In this document: positions 20,730-31,302 of the stretch, piece by piece
How positions within the stretch are numbered: the stretch's first letter is position 1
Layout: every line of letters begins with the position of its first letter
Source of the DNA: Narthecium ossifragum
Taxonomy: Eukaryota; Streptophyta; Magnoliopsida; Dioscoreales; Nartheciaceae
Direction of reading: 5' to 3'
Assembly: GCA_963920575.1 (NCBI GenBank)
Contig: OY986964.1
Location: forward strand, 11,964,663-12,028,662
DNA length: 64,000 nucleotides
Made by a program: the position numbers and the translations under genes
The notes under the pieces: generated by a model
What the model was told of the DNA's origin: nothing
What the model saw: the letters and a program-made list of their open reading frames with translations, nothing else
Database searches by the model: none

Positions 20730-20902
20730 GGATTAGACAGGTCGGGTCGGGTTGACCCGTTTATAATTGAGTTGGGTTTGGGTTTATAAACTTGACCCGT
20801 TTATTAAACGGATCAGGTTCGGGTTGGACATATGGGTCGAGATACCTTATCTCGACCCGACCCGACCCGAACCTGACCCGTGAACCCGAATTACCACCCC
20901 TA

Positions 20903-21115
20903 ATTTTGTCTCCCACATTTACTTCTCTTTATGATAGATTTCTATTTTTGTTACTCTCTGCTGGGGTTTAATTAAGGGGAATCAAGAAATGGTTTTCCAA
21001 CACGCATGGGTCGGTGCGAGAGGCGAGAGCATTGTCTCCTACATTTACTTCTGTTTATGGTAAATTTCTTTTTTTGTTATTCTGTGCTGGGGTTTAATTA
21101 AGGGGAATCGACTCG
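20903..21115 (+). repeat. 125-bp direct repeat used as hAT target
   Basis: GTCTCCCACATTTACTTC at 20,908 recurs as GTCTCCTACATTTACTTC at 21,033. The preceding words (GGTTTTCCAACACGCATGGG) also recur at about 6,507 and 20,989. The hAT element therefore landed in the first copy of a roughly 125-bp tandem duplication and split it. The first eight bases are its right TSD. Confidence 0.75.
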
Positions 21116-21314
21116 CAGGACATTATTGGGATCACCTATGGTTACTTCACCTACCAACCCATTATCCATCTCGTTTTCTATCAATGGATCTGGAGTTTTA
21201 GTTGATTTACTGGCTTTTTTCTGAAATATAGAAGGATAATAATTTCACTAAGAGGATATTTTTATAGGTTGGATTCGTGCAGTCAAGTTTTGACTCTAGA
21301 CTCCTGCTTTTTTG

Positions 21315-21545
21315 TTACCAACACGAACCACTGATCGCCTCAGACACCCCCATCCCGGTGGATCCACGGGATGGAGGACGCGTGGATCCCATCCCATCGC
21401 ATCCGTGCGTTTGACGCCGGCGTGGCTTCCACATGGATTCTGATTTCAGCATCCGCTCGCGTCCACTCTTCTTGAACGAACACCGATTTGAAATCCATTG
21501 TGACGTGATGGATTCACGGATCCCATCCCACGGAGCCAAACAGGC
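21315..21545. mobile_element. MITE-like fragment
   Basis: The right end, read on the minus strand, begins AAGGGCCTGTTTGGCTCCG, which resembles the GGGCCTGTTTGG ends of plant PIF/Harbinger MITEs, and the body repeats GGGATGGGATCC-like words in both orientations. The left end does not show a clear matching terminus and no TSD was fixed. Confidence 0.3.
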
Positions 21546-22338
21546 CCTTAAACTGATAGAAAGTTCGAATACTATAAAGCAGACCGGAGTCCTCTAATAA
21601 CAGTTCTCTGTATGTGCTTTTGTAATCGCTTCTGTATTAAGAGAGAGTCTTGTAAGGGATGCGAGCTTCCAGTTCCCCATGGGTCTAAATCAGTACTAGA
21701 CGATTTGAACCATTACACAAAAAAGAAGAAGAGAAGATTCCTCTCAAACTTTGGTCGGTAAAGGATGATATCAGGGTGACAAATTACTACCCCCACCACC
21801 ACCAGAGCCGAAGAATCATTAAGGAACATCGCAAATAATACGGGTCCACTTATTCACATTACCTTTCAAAGAAGATAGTCGCTCAAAACATTGCTTAGAC
21901 TTCCACAGGCACATCTCAAGAACAGCCAGCAATGATCACAAAGAGCAAAAGCAGAACGACTGGGAATGAAAATGAGAAGATTTTATATTCACCCCTCCAG
22001 TATGAATACAAATAGTTTTAACACCTAATAAGACTTGCAAGACATAAATATATCCGGTTACAAGCATACAAATTGGTTTCAGTATCCACTGATGGTTAAA
22101 CTTGAAAGCCTCGATGTTTCATCCAACTCTATAAAGCTACCAAAGAGCAACACCCATGTACCAAAGAGCAACACCCATGTACCCCTAGACATGTCAAAAC
22201 ATCTGGCAGAAGGGCAAACAAAAGGACTACATAGGGAATAACTTACGAGCTAAAGAAGATATACCTTTTCTTTGTACACGTGTATGTATCTCAATATATA
22301 CCAGCGCTGTTAACTGCTCATGACACTATCTTCAGAAC
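21546..22338 (-). other. 3' flank/3' UTR of the CID gene, nothing else seen
   Basis: AT-rich DNA downstream of the CID stop codon on the minus strand. It probably contains the 3' UTR. A short duplicated phrase (CCAAAGAGCAACACCCATGT, twice near 22,139-22,180) is the only structure noted. Confidence 0.4.
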
Positions 22339-25300
22339 TCAATGCAGAGGTGGCCTAGGCGCTCGGGGGCGAACTGGGGTCTTTGAGGGGCTTACCCTGA
22401 TTAGATACAACAGCTACGTTTAATTAGAAGAGAGCAAAATGGAAGTTAATTAGAAACGAGCATAACAGAATACTAGAAACTAGAAACCAACCAGGCATCA
22501 CAGACCTTATAGGCAAGGACCCAAGTACCACGCCACTGCAGTTGAGAGCAACAGTTGCACTGTCAGCCTGCAACAGTAAGTAGATTTGTGGGTTAGCATT
22601 AGACGTGCCCTAAGAGTTAACATAGATAATAGGTATAAAGGTGAAGAACTGGGTCACAAGGCTTTAAAATGGAGTCGTCTAACCAACTTCTAAACATAGA
22701 AAGGAAGTAACCTCACTTGATTTTTCATCCTAGTTGTATGTCAGTTCACTGAAAACAATACAGCCAGCGACACAAAGAATGTCATAGGTAAATGTAACAG
22801 CAGGGAGAATGCTTGCTTAGCAGCTTTTAGTGATCAATTGCTAGCATCAGGATCACAGAACATATACACCAATTTAGTAAGAACTTAATATTGGAGTGGT
22901 GAGATACAAGCTAAAGAAATCTCCAAAGTGCCTGGAAGCAAGTACAAATGACAAGAGACCTTCCAAACACATGCAGCATGTATCACACAAAGAAACCTTC
23001 GAGATTGTAGCAGCATTTGCAAAGATCTTAAATTACCAGCATTTTCGTCAATTAATTCAAATCGTGATGCAAAATCCGGTATTGACTAGTAAAATGTTTC
23101 CAGCACAAAAGCCTAAAATTTTTTTTATGAAGATCCTTTTGCCCGCCCTAATCATATAACTCACTTTTTGTAGACAAATGGATGTACCATAATTCATCCA
23201 TACTTCTTAGACTGACAAAATAGAGTCACATGAAGCAGTCAGGTTGTTTTTTAGTAGGAGAGAATGGCCCTGCCTTCCGGTTCTTTAATGGGCAGTCCGC
23301 CACATACATGTAGCCGACTAAAGTTGCAAATCTTGGCAAACATAGGCTACCAATAGGACTAGATTTGTTAACAACTTTCGCCATTTGTGTTCAAATGAGA
23401 TCTTAGATCAGTGAAATTGCTCAAGGACAAACCCAAGGGATCCATAATCTTATTCCCTTAGTAGAATTTGAGGACAATTTACCACCTGTTCTCTCCCTTT
23501 CAAATTCTAAAGAGGCCTTTATTTGACTAGCTTAGTACTAGCATTTTATGCTGAGCACACAGGGAAAATTACATAAAGAAGGACCTGATGTTCGGTGTAG
23601 AATTGGAGTCAAAAAAATGTCCAGTGCTCGAACAACCAGTTACTGGCCTCAATGCTAATCTATCAAGGGCAACATTTTTGTCAGTTTTGAGGGTCAAGGA
23701 GGAGATCAGCATTAAACTACAGCAGATGTATTTAGATCCCTGAGTGTTTCATATTTCTAACGTAGTCCAAAGTATCCTATGATCATAAAGAACACTTGAT
23801 TGTCAAACACACTCTTAGTCGTTAACCACCAAGCAACACAAGCCAGCACCAGGGACATACATGCCACAGGTGAATTACATCCAAGACCTACTACATGCAT
23901 GAAATTCGAGGCAATATAATCGGCACCAAGAAGAGAAAGATCACAACTTCTAACTATCAAATCAAAGGATAACTGCCATAGTTGAAACTAGCGGTGAAAG
24001 GAAAGTTGAAGCTTTGCCGCCCAACTTCAACACTTGTTACAAATATAAAAAAAATCCTTCAACAAGCAAGTAAACATAAGGCAGGACGGTCCATGGCATC
24101 AGGCGGTAGAGCATAAAAATGGCAAATAAGATAATTCCCACTACATGAATGAAGACTTATCGCCAAAACATTAGGACTTTCACCATATTTAAACGCAAGG
24201 GGCATTCGCCAGATTTAAAAAAAACTAGGTGCTATGATCCTTTCATATGTGAAATTAGCAATTTCCTAGTTCCAATGAAACTAGTACCTTTTGTCTATTT
24301 CACTTGAAACCACAAGGCAAGATAATACTTACATTAACAAACTCCACAAAAGCAATGCGAGTGGAGTGATGATAGTCCCCAAGCAGCCTCAGTCGGGAGA
24401 CCTAAACGTGGTGTTAAAATATTAGTGTTCTTTAAGAGGGATTAGAATTAGCATCGGACTGCAGAAAAAAAAACATGTAAATCAGAAATTAAACCTACAA
24501 ACCAATCATATAGGAGCAACGAACCTGTCCACAGAAAGTCTCGAAAAAGACTTTAATGTCTGATTGGGTGATCTGTACCAGATGAACAATAGACAGAAAA
24601 GGGAATCAGGAGAAGCTTCATCCACATCGTATATGATTCAAATGAAACCTTCAAACTACAAAGCATACCTTCTTATCTATATTTGTACAATAGATAGTCC
24701 TCCCACACATCTCCCGTTCATCATCAGACTAGACATCACATTAGCATTTAGCCATGTTAGGTAACCAAAAATTCAGAATATATCAGGATTCAAAGCTGAT
24801 AATTCTAATTGATAGAACTTCCAATTGAGAATGAGCTTGAAGTTAGCTCTTACCTTTGGCAAAAATTTGTGATCGACAGGTGCAATTGCAGTTTTTGAAG
24901 GAAGCACCTTCACTGGGTAGAATCCAAGCATTGTCCCCGAGAGATTCAACGCAGCGCTTGCCCCTTCTGAGGTTACATTTGTTCACGTGAAAGATAATTA
25001 ACACAATCATTCGTTGAGAAACAGTGCGAACATAAGGCACTGCTTATACTCAATATTACCTTCATCTACAAACTCTATGAAAGCAAAGCGAAGAACAGAA
25101 TTTGGATCCCCGCACACACGACAGTCAATAATCTGCAACAAAGATATGTAGTGTGTTAAGAATCATAAATAATTGACTCCAAATAAAATCATACAAGACA
25201 TGAGCACAACAACTTACAGGACCACACTTGATGAAGAGTGCTGCAAGCTGTTCCTCCGTTACCTAAACACCGAAAGAATATTAACAATGTTGACTTTCGA

Positions 25301-26452
25301 ACTTTTACTGAAGTGAGCAAACGAAGAACAGTTGCAGTGTGCCTACAAGAAATAGCTCAGTAGGGGCTGCGAACCGACAACAAAATGCAAACAAGTCAAT
25401 ATAACAATCTAAGATCCAATCACAGATTTATCCTCAGGATCAGGATGGTAGACAGATGCTAACTTCCAACTCAGTTTCTCATCTCTATCACGATATTCTG
25501 CTCATTTATTCCCCATAAGTCAGCAAGCATCGCTAATCTTCACTGGTACTGCCACATTACCTTTCTACCTATATCAGAGGTCGCGTAGAGATATCCACAC
25601 CAAAGCAGCCCTAGATATCTCTGTATTCTAGAGCAGTATTGTGTATATCTTCACGTATTGGCATACTCTCCTAAGTTTTCCTACAGATTTAAGCTTCCAA
25701 CACCACTGGTACATCGAAATATTCACAGCCAAACACTTCAGAAGCATGAGAATCATCAAAATGACTTCATCTGCTGATTTTTTTCATTGAAACAGCCGTA
25801 TAAATCCAGTGAAATAAAAACATAGGAAAATAGACAAAAACAAAAAATAAACGAGCAACGAGATTTGAAGGAAGGCATTTACATTCTGATCGATATCGGA
25901 AACATATACGGTCCTCCGAATCGCCCTTTCGTCCTGCGCCATGCTCGTCCTGCTATTCATCCTTCGCTTTCCCTGTCCATACCCAATCTTCTTCTAAGCC
26001 CATCACAAACCCAACAACAACAACAACAACAGCAGCAGTAAGCCATCAAAACCACGTATATTTACTCCACAGAGACCAATAAATAAGACAAGAAATGGAG
26101 AATAAATAGCTATGTATAGTTCCTATACTCTTACCCGCCTACCCCCACTCCCGTTAGCACCGTCGTCGTCCGCCAACCCGAACCCATTACTATAAACCCC
26201 AGCAGCACCTCCATAACCGGATCCATCGCCACTTCTCACCAACGACGCTGGCACAAACTCCTCCGCCATGGGATTCAGCTTCGACAGCAAGTCCTCCAGC
26301 TCCCTCATCTCCCTGGGCCTCGCCGCCGCCTCCGCCCCGTTCTCCCGCATCTGCTGCCCCTTGGCCAGGTCCCGGTGGGGCCGCAGCGCGTGCGCCAGAG
26401 TCCGCCCGGACGCTGCCTCCGTCGCCGGCACCTTCGTCCCAGCGACGGCCAT
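22339..26452 (-). CDS. CID: CID-type polyadenylate-binding protein-interacting protein (PAM2 + two RRMs), 10 exons
   Basis: A predicted 318-residue RNA-binding protein. In this plant family the PAM2 motif binds the MLLE domain of poly(A)-binding protein, which suggests a role in mRNA translation or stability in cytoplasm or nucleus. Exons on the minus strand: 26452-26135, 25993-25883, 25262-25218, 25132-25060, 24966-24854, 24728-24669, 24572-24525, 24401-24333, 22567-22506, 22396-22339; all joins keep frame and the sum is 957 bases. PAM2 (LSKLNPMAEEFVPASL) is at about residues 58-73. A basic segment KKIGYGQGKRR precedes RRM1 (RRTVYVSDID...FAFIEF) and RRM2 (GRTIYCTNIDKK...IAFVEFV). The C-terminus VSPSKTPVRPRAPRPPLH is typical of CID8-CID13 proteins. 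Exon 1 is far more GC-rich than the rest, as is common in monocot genes. The 1.8-kb intron 8 is the longest. No breaks were found. Confidence 0.93.
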
Positions 26453-27290
26453 AGGAGAGACGATATAGATCTAAAGGGTGAGGAGATGGGCTATGGATTA
26501 GAGGGATTGGGAAAGGGCGCAGAGAAAGCTGGAGATCATCGGATCGTCCGCTTCCTCTTTCGCTCTGTTGGTGTTATAAGACCGGACAACAGTAGCAACG
26601 TTGACAGATGCCAGAGGGGGGATATATTTCTTTGAATTCGTCTTTTCTTCTTTCACAAAATTAGCATTTTTCTCGGCTAAAAGTAAAAACCAACCAAACC
26701 CCTCCCATGATGATGATATGACCATTCGCCATGTATCCATTATACGATGTGCATGTATGCGGGTGTGCATACGTGGCACAAGGAGATCGATGGGATGGTA
26801 CAGATGATGGACGATGGCGTGGGATTCTTCTGCGGGTAATTTGAAATGCATCAGAACAAGGCATAAGTGCACCATATTTCATGTAAAATACCTAAATTGC
26901 CTTTTCTTCCTCTCATGGTGATGATGGTGGTGATGAACACAGTGGCAGGGTGTCCGGGTGGGCTACGGCGGTCAGTGAGGAGGGATGTCCAATCATCGAC
27001 ACCGGTGGGCATGTGATCGTGGTGGCATGGGGACTCAATCCCCTGATTGGATCGTCAGTGGCGCAGTGTTGACTCTCTTGAAGAAGAAAAGCCGCGACCG
27101 ACAACGGCGGGGAATTGTCGGATCGGATTGGATCTCATCCCAGCAAGGAGGCGGCGAAGGAGAGGGGCAATAATGTCTCTCTCTCTCTCCCGTTCTCTCT
27201 TCCCTCTCTATCGTTCTCTCTCCTCACTCTCTCTCTTGTCCGCTCTCTCTCTCCCTCCTCCCGCACGGCCTCGCGGACTGCCGCAACCCA
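26453..27290. promoter_or_regulatory. Upstream region of the CID gene
   Basis: Contains the presumed 5' UTR and promoter of the minus-strand CID gene. Part of it (about 26,590-26,800) is repeated at 29,295-29,480. A CT-rich simple stretch lies at 27,178-27,262. No clear TATA box was pinned down and no other gene is visible. Confidence 0.4.
26590..26800 (+). repeat. Copy 1 of a dispersed direct repeat
   Basis: Shares ordered words with 29,295-29,480: CAACGTT, AGAGGGGG, TGTATTTCTTT-like, ACCAAAC, and GCATACGTGGCACAA with GAGAT and GATGG. The order and spacing are similar, so this is a diverged duplication and not chance. Confidence 0.6.
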
Positions 27291-27298
27291 CCCCGCCA

Positions 27299-27848
27299 TT
27301 AGGGGTGGAAATTCGGAGTCATGAGTCAGGTTCGGGTCTGATTGAGCACCGATATCTCGACCCAAAGGCCATACCCGAACCCAACCCGTTTAATAAACGG
27401 GTCAGATTTATCAACCTGAACCGAACCCATTTATAAACGGGTCAATCCGACCCAACCCGCCAACCCGTTTATTAAACAGGTCGAGTCAGGTTGACCCGTT
27501 TAACAACAATCAAACACTAAATTATCAACTAATCAATAAAATTAGTAAGCAATAAAATTACAATTTATTTCAATCACATCCAAATCATCCAATCTAAACA
27601 ATAAAATTACAAATTATTTTAATTCTCCTTAATAAGACGAGATCACATCCAAATTAGCCCTAAAAACCTAAGTGACATTAAAATTAAACGGGTTGACCCG
27701 CCTAACCCGCTGGTCAACCCGACCCGACCCATTTATTCGCGGATCATAAACGGGTCGACCCGTTTATTACCAGAACCCGATAACACCAAATCCAAACTCG
27801 TTTATCTCGGATCGGGTTCACGAGCCATGACCTGGATTGCCACCCCTA
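27299..27848. mobile_element. hAT-type MITE, 550 bp
   Basis: Starts (T)TAGGGGTGGAAATTCGG and ends GATTGCCACCCCTA, flanked by perfect 8-bp duplications CCCCGCCA (27,291-27,298 and 27,849-27,856). The ends are rich in GACCCGAACC and AACGGGT words in both orientations; the centre is AT-rich. It shows what the split element at 6,557-20,902 looks like without insertions. No ORF of interest. Confidence 0.88.
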
Positions 27849-27992
27849 CCCCGCCACTGGTGGCCAGCACCACCACCATCACTAAGAGAGAGAGGAAGAA
27901 AGGGTATTTTCGGTATTTTTTTAAAAGGTGTGGTGCACTTATATATTATCGTGGTGCATATATAACGACCATTCTTCTACTCTAATAAATTA

Positions 27993-29276
27993 AAGTTTTA
28001 CATCAATACCCATTCAAAATTGCTAAATTACATATACATCCTTATATCCTTATATCCTTATATCCTTCCTTATCACGTGTGTATATCCATGCAAACATTA
28101 AACAAACAAGATAATTACTTTTAAATCCACAAAACTTCTTAAATTACAAATGTACCCCTACATTCTTTAGATTCACGTATGTACCGCTGAAAACATTAAA
28201 AAAATATTAAACATACGCTTCCGTTAAAATCCATCAATCCATCTAACTTAACCACGATATAAATCTAATCGGGGGGGCAAAGCTACCCATATAATCTTCT
28301 CCCTCACCGCCTCTCGTCCATCATCGCATGCAGCAACTCATCCATCTCCGTTTAAGTCCATACATCGCCTACTGCAACTCCTCCCATCCAACACCCTGGT
28401 CACCATGTTGAACGTGATCTCCAATAGCCTCAACCTCATGTCGACGAGTTGGAACTCATCCTCGTCGGAGTGGGCGAGGAGAAGGCTGTGTAGGAGGAGG
28501 TGCAACTCTTAGGAGCGGAAGGAGGAGAGGGCGGCCAAGGATAGGAGCTCCATGGATGCAAGGCAGCAGAGGGAGTGCCAACGAGGGCCGCAAGGAGAGG
28601 AGCTGAGGATGGAGCGGTCGTAGGTGATGTACTTGTCGGCGAGTAGGGTGGGGCAGTTGGCGAAGGTGGCATCGTGGGTGGATGGAGCTCCTCATCGGTG
28701 GAGGCGTAGGATGCCAGGAGGACCAGGAGGGATCCGTAGCGGAGGAGGAGAAGGGGGTCGTGGCGGGCTGCGATGTCCCATAGTGTCCGGTGGACGGTTG
28801 GCTCAACCCTGATAAGGGCATAAGTGTCTTTTCCCATGATGTCATTAACGGCGTTAAGAATATTCTTTATTTATTCAACGAGAAGTAATTCAAGGGCTTG
28901 GCTAATATTTTTTCAATATTTTCAGGGTACATACGTGAGGCCAAATATTGTATGGATGCATTTATAATTTTAAAAGTTTTAGAAGACTCAAAAGTAATTA
29001 TCCCTAAACAAATTCAATATATACCCATCCATTCTCACGGCGTTAAAAAAGCCATTAAAATGATCATTTGACCATATTTAGCTCTCAAATGTAGACTAAG
29101 AACAAAATAGTCATTTTCCTAGGCTTTTCAAAATTGTGAAGACGAAGGGGTATATTTTGAATTTTTTAAAATTTACAGGGATATATATAATATAAAAGAA
29201 TATAAGGTACATATATAATTTAGCAAATTTTCAAGAGCACATTTATATAAAATAAAATAAAAGCCTAAACAAACCC
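27993..29276. mobile_element. Mutator-like element with long TIRs around GC-rich DNA
   Basis: Left arm (about 27,993-28,260) and reverse-complemented right arm (28,850-29,276) share ordered words such as TTGCTAAATTA, GATAATTACTTTT, TTCACGTATGTACC/CTCACGTATGTACC and AAAAAATATTA. Flanks carry a 10-bp duplication TAATAAATTA (27,983-27,992; 29,277-29,286), which is AT-rich and so weaker evidence. The interior 28,270-28,840 is GC-rich and open on the minus strand (28837-28436) with no recognised domain. The layout is that of a non-autonomous MULE that picked up host DNA. Confidence 0.6.
28436..28837 (-). other. Unrecognised ORF inside the MULE-like element
   Basis: 133 codons; the first ~50 residues (MGKDTYALIRVEP...HDPLLLLRYG) look protein-like, while the rest is Pro/Ser/Thr-rich low complexity. 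It could be a captured exon of a host gene. No function can be assigned, and translation is doubtful. Confidence 0.3.
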
Positions 29277-29294
29277 TAATAAATTAATAACTAT

Positions 29295-29480
29295 CCGTCA
29301 ACGTTCAAGAGGGGGATGTATTTCTTTTGAGTTCGTCGTTTTATAGAGTAGAATTCCATCTAACCAAACACTCTTGCTTTTGATGATGGCCATATCCCCA
29401 TGCGTCGCAAACCAGCCAGGGTGCAGGTATGTGGACATGCATACGTGGCACAATGAGATGAATGGAGGATAGTGACGCAG
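29295..29480 (+). repeat. Copy 2 of the dispersed direct repeat
   Basis: Matches 26,590-26,800 upstream of the CID gene (CAAGAGGGGGATGTATTTCT, later GCATACGTGGCACAATGAGA). It begins just right of the MULE-like element, so that element and the hAT MITE lie between the two copies. Confidence 0.6.
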
Positions 29481-30640
29481 TAAAAAAGGTAATGAGGCTA
29501 TGAAGTAGGATAGCGATATATAATTCAGTCGTTATCGGTGGCAGAGGCTGCAGGCGGCGATGGAAGAAGAATATTGATTTCAAACTCTCGGATGTAGAAA
29601 GTTACGTTACATGTTGGGATTATTGCCGTTTCTAAAACAGAGTTTAAACTTTATATAGTTTGATATCTAGTTGGTGGAACCATGTTTTACCGATTTTTTT
29701 TGGAAAGGAGGCTTTTTATAGAGAGTGAGATGAAATCATTCATGGGAAATTTAGCTATTAAATCTGATATATATAATATATTTCCATCCGGAGAAAGATC
29801 TGTAGGAAAAAGTATGCAATAGATCTGGAATTATGGACTGGGCCAAGTATAGCTTTTAAAAGATGCTATGTTCTAATGATTCATCATTGATGACGGGACT
29901 TAGCAATTAACATGCACTGAACACATACATATACGTGGGAGCCATGTTTATCTGAAGACAATGGATCATGAGGGAGAGACACCTGCTTGGCTTTGAAGGA
30001 TGGATCAAAGAAATAGTAAGGAAAGTTTTTTTCTTTTCAGCCACCAACTTAGCCAGTTACGCCAGAAGAAGGGATTGCTGCCATTGACCAACTTGGTGGT
30101 GATTCTTGTGGGTGAAACTGCCATATGTACGGCAGTAGTGATTCTTCAAATAGGCATGCCATTCTCATGCTATAGCAGCTTGCATGCAGGGGGAAATGGC
30201 AATGAGGGCAAAAAGGCAACCAAAAACCACAGCATAGAGTACAGAGGCCAGGAAAACCTTCCAGTCTAAGAAGGCTATCATAAGCTTTTGGCTTATTCTA
30301 TACAAGGAACTGGCCTTTATATTCAATTCAGCAACAAAAAAAAAAAACTGGCCTTTATATCACTCCTGCTCTTCAGTTGGGATGCTTTTGGACATTGATT
30401 TTTATTTAAAAAAACAACAGCAGAATAAAGATTACTGTTTATATACCCTTCCCGGTGGTGATATTTTCGTCCAGTCACGGCTTCTTTTTTTATCAGATAA
30501 ACATGGAGGCTGGTGTAATATAAATACAAATCTCATACACAAAAGAAAACCAAAACAAACACCCAGTCGAGGAAGTCAAGTGCAAACAAAACCGGCCACT
30601 ATGTCAAGTTCATCGATGGGCCACTAACACATGACCCCGA
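29481..30640. other. AT-rich intergenic DNA, no gene recognised
   Basis: Short open frames without domains. A phrase around AACTGGCCTTTATAT is duplicated near 30,308 and 30,349 across an A-run, and a T-run at about 30,484-30,491 could mark the 3' poly(A) end of the minus-strand LINE remnant. Confidence 0.4.
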
Positions 30641-30649
30641 ATTCGAAAA

Positions 30650-31217
30650 CCAACTCTAACTTTCTGAAATACCCTCACCCAGTCTAGCCAATTCATCCGC
30701 CACTTTGTTATCCGTACGTGACACACAAATGATAAGAGCTTCTTCCAGATGTGACGCCTCCCAACAGACCGCTTGCAAGTGGCTTCGGATATCCCTAGAC
30801 CAATGCGCCCGGCCGTTGAGTTAGTCCACCAAGTCTTTACAGTTGAGCTCGAATATAACCTTTCTCACTCCCTGACGTCGAACTTCGCCAAGCCCCATGG
30901 CAAAGGCCTCGAGCTCAGCCCAAAGAACATCCCGAACCTTGGATCTCTTCGCTCTAGCCCACAAGGTTGCGCCATCCTCAGAGAAGCAAACCACACCCAA
31001 GCCAGTGTTGGATAAGGTCACATAAGCATCAGATTGGATGACAACGAACCCCTTCCTTTGAGTAGAGGGGCCGCTGTCGTCCCACCTCCGAGCTGACCGC
31101 TGAAGGTTCCACTCTCTGGCGAACCAAGTGATGGACCTTGCAATCTCACCAGGGGAACTACCAGCTCCATCAAAGATCCACCTGTTTCGATCCTTCCATA
31201 TCTCCCATAGCCCATAA
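30650..31217 (-). pseudogene. LINE (non-LTR retrotransposon) C-terminal RNase H remnant
   Basis: On the minus strand the product reads LWEIWKDRNRWIFDG, then the RNase H (RVT_3-type) domain: IQSDAYVT...GLGVVCFSEDG, AELEAFAMGLGEVRRQGVRK, VIFELNCKDLVD, and after an in-frame TAA (30,821-30,823) RTDNKVADELARLG. Order and spacing fit the C-terminus of plant LINEs. The third acidic position, normally D in ESDC-like motifs, is N (ELNC), and the stop interrupts the domain, so it is dead. The upstream part is continued at 36,264 (ARQRKALLGYG joins LWEIWKD), showing that the LTR stack at 31,218-36,258 inserted into it. Confidence 0.8.
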
Positions 31218-31302
31218 TGTGAGGACCCGTCCCTCTACTCATGTGGTTCGTTGTGGACCACAAGGGCAATTTAGTAAATTGCGCCTTGTCGGCTTGTTTC
31301 TG

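Larger units (their letters stand above)
6557..20902. mobile_element. Non-autonomous hAT element split by nested insertions
   Basis: The left terminus is TAGGGGTGGCAATCCG and the right terminus ends ATTACCACCCCTA, a short inverted repeat typical of hAT-type MITEs. The sequence next to both ends is the same GACCCGACCCGAACC/AACGGGT-rich filler found in the 550-bp copy at 27,299-27,848. Perfect 8-bp duplications ATTTTGTC flank it. Only about 180 bases at each end are hAT sequence; the roughly 14 kb between are later insertions: GC-rich DNA, a solo LTR (7,158-9,416), a TIR pair (9,682 and 20,729) and the full gypsy element (9,910-19,922). No transposase is present. Confidence 0.8.

Noticed and set aside
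30000..30269. 89-residue ORF (30,000-30,269) as a gene
   Set aside because: No known domain, no splice or promoter context, and base composition like its surroundings.
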